A stretch of DNA of 64,000 bases from Arenicella xantha (GTDB lineage Bacteria; Pseudomonadota; Gammaproteobacteria; Arenicellales; Arenicellaceae): positions 1,273,457-1,337,456 of the forward strand of contig NZ_QNRT01000001.1 in assembly GCF_003315245.1 (NCBI RefSeq). The letters are read 5' to 3'. The notes under the pieces were generated by a model, which worked only from the letters and a program-made list of their open reading frames with translations, searched no databases and was not told the DNA's origin. Shown here one piece after another: positions 8,896 to 16,105 of this stretch. The translations under genes were made by a program, and so were the position numbers. Every line of letters starts with the position of its first letter. The stretch's first letter is position 1.

Positions 8896-9674
8896 TTTGG
8901 CTTACCGGCGATGGCTCGATATTGCTTCACTAACCAATGCCTAATAGCCCGACCGCAGCGCAATGGTAACCGGACCAACATGCCGGTCATTAGGCGTGTG
9001 TGTAGCCATATCAAGCGCAGATTATCGTCCAAATAATGAAAGTGCGACACGCTATTAGCCAAGTAGACGACTTTGGTATCGATAAACCTAATAGGAATGC
9101 CCTGCCATACCGATTTGACCAATACATCGGTATCAAAATCCATGCGCTTACCAATGTGATAGTGATCAAACACCTGTTCAAATTGATTAAGCGGATACAC
9201 TCGGAATCCACATAAACTGTCTTTGATTTGCGTTGAACCTGTTTCCAGCGCTACCCAAAAATCAGTAACTTTGCGTCCATACACGCGCGCCTTAGGTGCC
9301 GACTCGTCAAACTGTGGAGCGCCCGACACAATTGCCGTCGGATGGGCTTGGCTATCGGCAATAAAGCGCGCCACATCGGCGGTATCGTGTTGTCCATCCG
9401 CGTCGATTTGAAGCATGTGGCTGTGCCCCTGCATACGGGCTGCGTGCGCTCCGGTCCACATTGCTGCGCCCTTGCCGCGATTCTGCTGATGGTCGATTAA
9501 AGTAATGTCAGGGTACGCTTGTAAGAGTTCATAGAGCTGCTCGAGCTGGGTTGGCATACTGCCATCATCAACCACGATGCACGGTAATTCGAGCGCGGCT
9601 AAACGGGGCAAAAACTGAGCGAAGGCTTGCACATGATTGAAGTGCGGCACCACTAAGCAACACGAATACCCCAT
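8892..9674 (-). CDS. Family 2 glycosyltransferase
   Basis: A 260-residue GT-A protein. CIVVDDGSMPTQLEQL carries the nucleotide-sugar-binding Asp pair. RGKGAAMWTGAHAA and MLQIDADGQHDTADV carry the metal-binding DxD-like DAD, and SLCGFRVYPL belongs to the acceptor region. The protein resembles the dolichol-phosphate-mannose synthase-like GT2 enzymes found in aryl-polyene clusters. Its start overlaps the upstream dehydratase stop by one base (TAATG), so translation is coupled. The likely role is glycosylation of the lipid carrier or polyene head. Donor and acceptor are unknown. Confidence 0.8.
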   Translation of the reverse strand: MGYSCCLVVPHFNHVQAFAQFLPRLAALELPCIVVDDGSMPTQLEQLYELLQAYPDITLIDHQQNRGKGAAMWTGAHAARMQGHSHMLQIDADGQHDTADVARFIADSQAHPTAIVSGAPQFDESAPKARVYGRKVTDFWVALETGSTQIKDSLCGFRVYPLNQFEQVFDHYHIGKRMDFDTDVLVKSVWQGIPIRFIDTKVVYLANSVSHFHYLDDNLRLIWLHTRLMTGMLVRLPLRCGRAIRHWLVKQYRAIAGKPN

Positions 9675-10075
9675 TACAATGCCCCGGTTGAATAACTCAA
9701 TGCGCCACTTGAAAACTTATCCGTCGCATTAAAGTATTCGAAACGTAACATGGCTTTGTTTGCAGCAAACCTCAGCACCAAAGTCAGCCGAGTGTCGGGC
9801 AACACCATGCTATTAAACTTCACACTCTTAAGTTCTTGAAAATCACCAAGCGCAAAAAATTGTGCTGCCAACTCGCCAACCCAATGCACTTGCACCACAC
9901 CAGGCAATACCGCTTGTGCAGGAAAGTGACCAGCAAAGTAACTCAAGTTATCTGGCACGTAGAGCTGCAAGGTAAGTGTACCGTCGCTTTCTGAAATGGA
10001 TTCAATACGCGGCCAATCAGCGGCGCAAAGTTGTTTATTCAACTGTTCAGAAGTTACTTGAAGCATGGGGCTCAC
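9674..10075 (-). CDS. FabZ/FabA-like dehydratase (ApeI-like)
   Basis: The 133-residue protein has the diagnostic hot-dog motif YFAGHFPAQAVLPGVVQVHW, closely matching the GHFP..PVLPGV motif of FabZ-type 3-hydroxyacyl-ACP dehydratases, with the active-site His in GHFP. The predicted start is GTG at 10075, giving a GTGA overlap with the stop of the upstream membrane-protein gene. An ATG three codons later is also possible. Together with the 7472-7933 protein it probably supplies the dehydration steps of a polyene synthase. Confidence 0.75.
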   Translation of the reverse strand: MSPMLQVTSEQLNKQLCAADWPRIESISESDGTLTLQLYVPDNLSYFAGHFPAQAVLPGVVQVHWVGELAAQFFALGDFQELKSVKFNSMVLPDTRLTLVLRFAANKAMLRFEYFNATDKFSSGALSYSTGAL

Positions 10076-10665
10076 GCCGAATCGGACGGATGATTATGTT
10101 GGCGACGATAATAGCGTTTCTTATAAAAATGACGGTTGACCAGTTCCGCCATGGTGAATAGCCCAAACACGATATAGGCAATAGCGCCATTATAAAGTGT
10201 CCAGTGTGCCAACGAAAGACAACAGGCGGTATAAGCGGCGACCGTGGCATTAATCAGCAATAAACCGACCCACACCTTAGTTAGACCGCGCATATATTGT
10301 CGTTGGTGCGGTTGGATGTCTTTCACAAAAACACTAGCGAATCGTTCAATTAGCGTCTCGCTAGCACGCAAAGAGATTGCAAAGAAGCTGGCAAACCCCA
10401 AGCTCATGGCAACTGGGTAATAACGCAAGATCATTTCACTGTCTCGCCACGCCGCTAGCAAACACAAAGCGCCAACCAATAATAGCTGTGCATATTGCTC
10501 TGGTTGATGATAATCACCACGCAAGATTACACGGGCGAGCAGCAAACCGAACAGCACTAAACTTAATGCCGCCGGTCCGAATGCTGTCAGCCCACTATAA
10601 ACAATGAACGGGTAACCGGCCGTGGCTACGGCGATAACGGCAAATAGCAGTAATTGTGGGCGCAT
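10072..10665 (-). CDS. COG4648-like polytopic membrane protein
   Basis: A 197-residue hydrophobic protein with about five membrane segments (for example LLLFAVIAVATAGYPFIVY and ALSLVLFGLLLARVIL) and a basic C-terminus rich in Arg, Lys, Tyr and His. Proteins of this size and type recur in aryl-polyene and flexirubin-like clusters. Their biochemical role is not established; transport or membrane assembly of the product is a reasonable guess. The gene is packed between the oxidoreductase (three-base gap) and the small dehydratase (overlap). Confidence 0.65.
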   Translation of the reverse strand: MRPQLLLFAVIAVATAGYPFIVYSGLTAFGPAALSLVLFGLLLARVILRGDYHQPEQYAQLLLVGALCLLAAWRDSEMILRYYPVAMSLGFASFFAISLRASETLIERFASVFVKDIQPHQRQYMRGLTKVWVGLLLINATVAAYTACCLSLAHWTLYNGAIAYIVFGLFTMAELVNRHFYKKRYYRRQHNHPSDSA

Positions 10666-10668
10666 CGC

Positions 10669-12240
10669 TTAAGCCAACACACTACGTCGGTAGTCGCCTA
10701 ACACAGCGCACTCATCGTCACTTATTTGTTGGCTCGGATTGGCCCCGAGCATATCAATGGTATGCGCAGCCAAGCGCTGCAGCAGCGCCACATTATTAGC
10801 CAAGCTGTGGCTTACATCTAAGCTATCATCTTCCAATACACGGCTAAACTGTTTTAGGCAAGGAACCTCAAATTGATTCATAAAAAGACCTTGCGCTGGC
10901 AACACAATTCGCTGTTTGGCGCGCTGTCGAAACTCGCCTTGCACGCGCTCGTTTAATGCTTGAGCCTCGCGTAGATTGGGATTTAAGCTACGCATCAAAG
11001 TTACGTCAGTAACCGCATTTCGAAAGAACAATAGACTCAGCACGCCCCAATAATACGCATAGTCCCAAACCAACTTAAGCGACATCATTCGACGATCACC
11101 AAAGCCACCATACTCACCGTTATATAGTGACAAGGTGCTGGCAAAAAAGGACTGATTCATCGACTCAAATACGCGACTCTTAAGTCGAATATCGTGCCCA
11201 CTAAACGAGTCACCAACTAGTTCACTAATAAATGTATTGTTGAACGCAATAAAATCACTGCCGGGCGAATAAAACGGGTCGGCAAACACACCAGATTCAC
11301 CGGTGACGCCCCAACCTAGATCCGAGAACATTTGTTGGCAACCGTGTGAGTAATCATTAATCACTACGTAGTCCAAGATGCGCGCGCCTTCAATTGATGC
11401 AGCACACTGTGGATGGTGCTGTTGCAACCACGCGAAGGTGGCTTCAAAACAACTAAAATCACCGGCAGCGAGTGCCTGATCGTCCATTACCATGCCAAAA
11501 CTAGTCGCGCCATTATCGAGTGGAATAACCCAAATCCAATAGCCGGGCCCCATTAAATGATTGGTACTTAACCAGCGCGTGCCCGCCTGCTTAATTCTGG
11601 CTCGCCAATCAGCATCGCTCGACCAATCATCCAATTTGACCTGTTTATCGATACGAAACCACAGCGCATTGCCTTTGTGTCCGCTGTCCTGTTGCAAGCC
11701 CAGTTGGTTTTTTATCAGGGCTTGTCGACCCGCAGCGTCAATCAACCATCGACTTGAGAAACGTTGCTCACGCGCACCGTTAGTCACGGTTAACTGTTTG
11801 AGTTCGCCAGACACATCAAGATGTTTCGTTGTAACGCCGTCTAATACTTCCACACCATCAGCGGACACCGACGTGTGTAAGTAATTCTCGATTGCACCAC
11901 GATCAATTTGATAGGTTGGAATACCGAACAACTCGCTAACGCCTAATTCATCTTGTTGCGCAAAGTCAGATTGTGGCGTTCCGAAAAAACAACGTAGCCC
12001 GTGTTTACGTAAATGCCGCTCACTGAAATGCTCACGCAGACCAAGGGTATAGGTAAGATAGCGCGAGCCAATCTCGACCGTCGATTCACCGACTTTGGCG
12101 GTTTTCTCTGGCACCGGAAATTGGTTGCGCTCAACCACCAAGATATCCAACTCTGGCTTAGTCTGCTTTAACTGACGGGCAAGTGTTAAGCCAGCAAGTC
12201 CGCCACCTGCGATGATCACGTCTTTATGGATAACACTCAT
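10669..12240 (-). CDS. Flavin-dependent halogenase-like FAD oxidoreductase
   Basis: A 523-residue flavoprotein with an N-terminal dinucleotide-binding motif (IIAGGGLAGLTLARQL) and KVGEST at about 49-54. It has the WxWxIP motif typical of flavin-dependent halogenases, seen as WIWVIP at residues 235-240. A lysine at about position 79 (LRKHGLRCFF) matches the position of the catalytic lysine of tryptophan halogenases. In contrast, the usual Glu-Ser pair appears as Tyr-Ser in DPFYSPGSDF, so halogenating activity is uncertain. Related proteins sit in aryl-polyene clusters, and the brominated pigment xanthomonadin shows that halogenation occurs in this class. Hydroxylation or another oxidation is the alternative. 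Confidence 0.75.
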   Translation of the reverse strand: MSVIHKDVIIAGGGLAGLTLARQLKQTKPELDILVVERNQFPVPEKTAKVGESTVEIGSRYLTYTLGLREHFSERHLRKHGLRCFFGTPQSDFAQQDELGVSELFGIPTYQIDRGAIENYLHTSVSADGVEVLDGVTTKHLDVSGELKQLTVTNGAREQRFSSRWLIDAAGRQALIKNQLGLQQDSGHKGNALWFRIDKQVKLDDWSSDADWRARIKQAGTRWLSTNHLMGPGYWIWVIPLDNGATSFGMVMDDQALAAGDFSCFEATFAWLQQHHPQCAASIEGARILDYVVINDYSHGCQQMFSDLGWGVTGESGVFADPFYSPGSDFIAFNNTFISELVGDSFSGHDIRLKSRVFESMNQSFFASTLSLYNGEYGGFGDRRMMSLKLVWDYAYYWGVLSLLFFRNAVTDVTLMRSLNPNLREAQALNERVQGEFRQRAKQRIVLPAQGLFMNQFEVPCLKQFSRVLEDDSLDVSHSLANNVALLQRLAAHTIDMLGANPSQQISDDECAVLGDYRRSVLA

Positions 12241-12241
12241 A

Positions 12242-13045
12242 CTAGCTAAGCTTCTCGACGCGCAACGCAGTTTGACCGCTGAGCGGCATTGCTAAGGTGT
12301 CATGCTCGCCGCTCATCAATAACTGTAGGAATGGCAAGATTCGGGCCACCGGATTGGTTTCATAGCACGCTTGCAACTCGCCCCGCCAATTGCCAGCTGG
12401 CCAATCAACAGATGCTTGCGACACCGATGCACTAAACCGACTCGCACTCGGATCGGCAATCGCCGTAGGCGCAATTACGATCGAGGTAGCGAACGAAGTA
12501 TCATTCTTTAACAACGGTTTTAACACCGCGGATGCTGGTGCATCGTAGAAGGTAAGCAGCAATGCACGCTGCTCAACCTCAGCCTGAGTTAGTGCCTCCA
12601 ACAGGGTTAAAGACACCGATTCGTTAAAACCCGCTACGGAGTTAGCTGCTTGCATGCAGCCAGTGCTTATCGTCCAATAACCGGCCGCCGCATTATGTAC
12701 CGAGTTGTGAAATTTGGTTGGCGAGAGCGCTTTGTTATCACTCGCCAGTACTTTGCACATGTAGTCAGTCAGCGCGGTGTCACCAAGCCCGGACACGAAC
12801 ACACACGCCACCTCAGCCGGATCAACATCTGCCGCATCACAAGCCTGACTTGAGGCTTCCACCGCCAAACGAACGGGTAACGGTGCACGGCGACGTTCGT
12901 TGGCCGGAATCACCGCAGGTTTGGGCCCCTTTGACCCATCATCGGCCAGCTCACCACCAACCAACAAGGTACGCAAATCTTCCCAATTACGGGCATTGAG
13001 CCCCCACGCACCGACCCCTAATACTGAAAACGAAATTGGCTTCAT
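12242..13045 (-). CDS. Ketosynthase-like chain-length factor
   Basis: A protein of about 267 residues that aligns with the N-terminal half of ketosynthases: GVGAWGLNARNW at the start and KFHNSVHNAAAGYWTISTG near residue 115. No active-site Cys follows, as expected for a chain-length factor that pairs with a catalytic ketosynthase. Start chosen at the ATG at 13045. It has a GGGAGAG ribosome binding site and overlaps the ketosynthase stop as ATGA; the longer frame to 13072 lacks both. It is the likely partner of the 13042-14220 ketosynthase, which is encoded directly upstream. Confidence 0.8.
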   Translation of the reverse strand: MKPISFSVLGVGAWGLNARNWEDLRTLLVGGELADDGSKGPKPAVIPANERRRAPLPVRLAVEASSQACDAADVDPAEVACVFVSGLGDTALTDYMCKVLASDNKALSPTKFHNSVHNAAAGYWTISTGCMQAANSVAGFNESVSLTLLEALTQAEVEQRALLLTFYDAPASAVLKPLLKNDTSFATSIVIAPTAIADPSASRFSASVSQASVDWPAGNWRGELQACYETNPVARILPFLQLLMSGEHDTLAMPLSGQTALRVEKLS

Positions 13046-14220
13046 GCGACTCTCCCAAATACCAAGCAACAATTATTACCACCGAACCCAAATGAGTTCG
13101 ATAGCACATAACTTAACTCTCTTACAATATTGTCGGCTTGTACCGAAAGACTCAATTGCTGGTCCAACTCCGTTAAGTTCAATGAACCCGGAATGACACC
13201 GCGTTGCAAGGCATCCACTGCGATCAAGGCTTCGGTAATTCCTGCCGCCCCGAGAGTATGCCCCATCCACGCTTTAGTCGATGAAACCTGAGTTGTTGTG
13301 GGAAATAGTTTGGCAATCAATTGGCCCTCAATCAAATCGTTAGCGCGACTCGAGGTGCCATGCAAATTTATATAATCGATTTGCTCTGCTTGCAGGTCGG
13401 CCATCGCCAACGCTTGTTGCATCGCGAGTTCGGCGCCGAGCCCGTCGGGATGCGGATGCGACATGTGATGAGCATCGGAACTTTCGCCGTATCCGACAAG
13501 CCGAATGCCGGTGTCAGCATGGCCTTCGTCAGCACGCACCAAAATGGCGTAACCAGACGCTTCGCCCAGATTAATGCCATCACGATGCTGATCCAGCGGC
13601 ATGCACTGGTTTTCGGAGATCAGCTGTAAGGAATCAAAGCCATGCAACACGCTTAAACACAGGGTGTCGACTCCGCCAACCAACACCGCATCAACAACCC
13701 CCAACTCCAACCACCGAGCACCTGTGGCAAACACTTTAGCGCTAGACGAACACGCCGTGTTGATCGTCATCGCTGGCCCAGTAATTCCGGTCATATGTGC
13801 CACATACAAACTCGGTGCATGAGGGTTATGTACCCGAGCTTGGCGAAATGGTGGACTCAATTCATCATCTTGCAACTCTCGATAAGCCGACTCAGTACGA
13901 TCGATACTCGAGGTACTCGACCCCATCACAATACCAAGGCGAGACGGTTGATATTGTTGCTTCAGCTTATCAATATTGACGCGTAAGTCACCTTGCTGAT
14001 AACCCAACGCAGCCAACGCGTTATTGCGACTTTGCCATTCGCCCAGCGTTTGCTCACAGGCTTCGATTCCTGCGACCCGGCCGACCCAGGTATTCAAATC
14101 AGAATTAGGCAAATCGTTTTTGCGTAGCCCAGATCGCTGGGCGTCAATTGACTGCCGCAGTTCCGCCACATTTACGCCGGCGGCTGAGGTAGATTGATAA
14201 TCTAATAAACGTATGTCCAT
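13042..14220 (-). CDS. Beta-ketoacyl-ACP synthase, first gene of the polyene-like operon (ApeO-like)
   Basis: A 392-residue ketosynthase with an intact triad: Cys157 in INTACSSSAKVF, His287 in NLHGTSSRANDL and His321 in WMGHTLGAAG. The start is set at the ATG at 14220, because the first beta strand of the fold (IRLLDYQSTSAAG) begins there. A GTG at 14247 would add nine residues but has no ribosome binding site. The enzyme probably forms a heterodimer with the adjacent chain-length factor to build the polyene chain. It is the first gene of the minus-strand operon, and its promoter must lie in the gap shared with the divergent MipA/OmpV gene. Confidence 0.85.
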   Translation of the reverse strand: MDIRLLDYQSTSAAGVNVAELRQSIDAQRSGLRKNDLPNSDLNTWVGRVAGIEACEQTLGEWQSRNNALAALGYQQGDLRVNIDKLKQQYQPSRLGIVMGSSTSSIDRTESAYRELQDDELSPPFRQARVHNPHAPSLYVAHMTGITGPAMTINTACSSSAKVFATGARWLELGVVDAVLVGGVDTLCLSVLHGFDSLQLISENQCMPLDQHRDGINLGEASGYAILVRADEGHADTGIRLVGYGESSDAHHMSHPHPDGLGAELAMQQALAMADLQAEQIDYINLHGTSSRANDLIEGQLIAKLFPTTTQVSSTKAWMGHTLGAAGITEALIAVDALQRGVIPGSLNLTELDQQLSLSVQADNIVRELSYVLSNSFGFGGNNCCLVFGRVA

Positions 14221-14353
14221 AAAGGTAAGCCGCGTGCTCTCAGCCACAGTAAATTAAGGGTAGCGCCATCATCGGCGATGGCTTTCGGATTCTATCAAAG
14301 TTAGACTCCTTGTACCGAACCAAGCGGTCGATTAACTGGGAAACGTAATAAAT

Positions 14354-15232
14354 ATGAAGCTCTTAACCTTATTCAAGCGTAGCCGTACCCATCGCGCCAC
14401 TGTATTACTAGGATTACCAATCGGTCTAAGCGCATTGTTTGCTTGCAGCGCTCTGCAAGCAAAAGAACTGCCATTATGGGAATTGGGCTTAGGTTTGGGC
14501 GGTCTCCACCAGCCCTACTATGTCGGAACCAAACAAACTCGCAGTTTTGCGTTTCCGGTGCCCGTGCCGATATACCGCGGCCACATTTTCAAATCGGATG
14601 AAGAAGGAGTCCGCGCACTGCTGCTAAATAATGATCGTGCCCGTTTAGAAATGAGCCTCGATTTTAATTTAGCCATCGACAGCGGAGATGTTGACCTAAG
14701 AGCCGGTATGCCTGACATCGACAGTCGCTTACAAATCGGCCCATCTTTAGAGTTAAAGATAGCAGAGACTGACCACGACCGTTGGTTAGTAAATTTACCG
14801 GTACGCGCCAATTTTGGCGTCGGTGAAAACGGTATCGATGAATCTGGCTTCACGTTTGCTCCCAATGTGACGTACTTTCGCGACTTCGAGTGGAAACAAA
14901 AACCGTGGCGTGCAGGCATAGCCTTAGGCCCACAATTTGGTACTCGCGAGTATCAGAATGTGTATTACGGTGTTGAAGAGGAGTTTGCCACCGAAGCAAG
15001 GCCAGCGTTTGAAGCCGACAGCGGTTACTCTGGCTCGCGCCTATTGATGACCCTCCGCTCGAAAAATGCAGATCGCCTGTGGGTCTGGTTTTTACGCTAT
15101 GAAAATATCAGTGGAGCGTCATTTGAAGACTCGCCACTAGTCGAAACAAATGATGGCTTGTCGGTAGGCATAATCTACAGCCGATTTTTATTTAGATCGA
15201 AGCAAATGATTACGCGTAACAAGAGACACTAA
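14354..15232 (+). CDS. MipA/OmpV-family outer-membrane protein
   Basis: The 292-residue protein has a signal peptide (LLGLPIGLSALFACSALQA) followed by a beta-rich region typical of the MipA/OmpV family. Landmarks are WELGLGLGGLHQPYYVGT, alternating strands such as RARLEMSLDFNLAI, and a terminal strand ending in GIIYSRFLFRS. Family members are outer-membrane barrels; MipA has been described as a scaffold for murein enzymes. The gene is divergent from the polyene-like operon with a 133-bp gap, so it could export or anchor its product, but that is only positional. Confidence 0.8.
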   Translation: MKLLTLFKRSRTHRATVLLGLPIGLSALFACSALQAKELPLWELGLGLGGLHQPYYVGTKQTRSFAFPVPVPIYRGHIFKSDEEGVRALLLNNDRARLEMSLDFNLAIDSGDVDLRAGMPDIDSRLQIGPSLELKIAETDHDRWLVNLPVRANFGVGENGIDESGFTFAPNVTYFRDFEWKQKPWRAGIALGPQFGTREYQNVYYGVEEEFATEARPAFEADSGYSGSRLLMTLRSKNADRLWVWFLRYENISGASFEDSPLVETNDGLSVGIIYSRFLFRSKQMITRNKRH

Positions 15233-15248
15233 CACCCAAAACCGCTGG

Positions 15249-15608
15249 TTATTCTTTTGCAACACCCCACACCGCAAACTCATTGCCACTCGGTTCAATA
15301 AAATGGAACCGACGGCCACCCGGGAAGTCGAAAATGGGCTTATTGATAATGCCACCATTAGCGGCCACCTTGGCCAAGGTACTTTCTAAGTCGTCACTAT
15401 AGAATACCGTGAGCGCACCACCATGCTCAGTCAAGCTTGCAAGTTGCGCGTGATAAAACCCACCTTCGACACCTTGATTATCGAACGCGGTGTATTCAGG
15501 CCCATAATCAGTAAAACGCCATCCAAAGACTTTTTCAAAAAAGGCCTTAGTGGCTGCCAAGTCAAAGGCCGCGTACTCGAGATAATTAATTTTTTCGTGC
15601 TGACTCAT
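15249..15608 (-). CDS. VOC-family (glyoxalase/dioxygenase fold) protein
   Basis: A 119-residue single VOC domain: INYLEYAAFDLAATKAFFEKVFGWRF at the N-terminus, with the typical F..VFGW turn, and a closing RFHFIEPSGNEFAVW strand with a metal-ligand-like Glu. The start is set at 15608 (MSQHEK) because an AAGG ribosome binding site lies just upstream; the longer frame to 15671 adds an unlikely N-terminus. Such proteins are cytoplasmic and range from metal-dependent lyases to antibiotic-binding proteins. The substrate is unknown. Confidence 0.8.
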   Translation of the reverse strand: MSQHEKINYLEYAAFDLAATKAFFEKVFGWRFTDYGPEYTAFDNQGVEGGFYHAQLASLTEHGGALTVFYSDDLESTLAKVAANGGIINKPIFDFPGGRRFHFIEPSGNEFAVWGVAKE

Positions 15609-16105
15609 AACAGTAACCTTTTTAGATTTTCCCCAACCCGCTTGACCTATTCTAATCTCACAACCAATCAATTGTCTGCAAAAGCTTGCCGCGCTGGTAA
15701 TCTCGCCGTAAGATGCTCACATGTGAATTTGTTCTTGAACGAACACCAATAGCCCCAAAGCCACAGTCGTTAGGTTTTGTGGGCAGAAAATTGGGTAGGG
15801 AAATATAGACGTGCATACGCTTACCACGAGCGTGTGAGCGATCGGTTTAACCTCTACGCTCGTAGTTTGAGCCATCTTGGTTGTGTGTGCATACGCCACA
15901 CATATCCACAGAACATGGTCAGACCCCTCTGCTGAAATCGCCTGTATTTCTCTGACAACGCTGTCGTCCCAACTGTCTAATTGCTTGGCTTTACGCCGAG
16001 GCTATGACCGTTCCTTCATCCTCACTGTTTGCGTCTTATGAGCATCCCCCCTAATACGGATGTTTATAGACATTTGTTTTTACCCACCACAGGAGATTTA
16101 CAAGC
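15609..16105. other. Non-coding gap before the subtilase gene
   Basis: About 500 bp separate two divergent genes. I see the ribosome binding site of the VOC gene at the left end and an AGGAGA ribosome binding site at the right end for the subtilase. A GTGCATACGC motif occurs twice about 75 bp apart (near 15811 and 15885). A 60-codon minus-strand frame (15717-15899) lacks family features and is probably spurious. The promoters of both genes should be here, but I could not place them securely. Confidence 0.4.

Noticed and set aside
15717-15899. A 60-codon minus-strand frame before the subtilase
   Set aside because: No recognisable features and no ribosome binding site; probably chance in a promoter gap.
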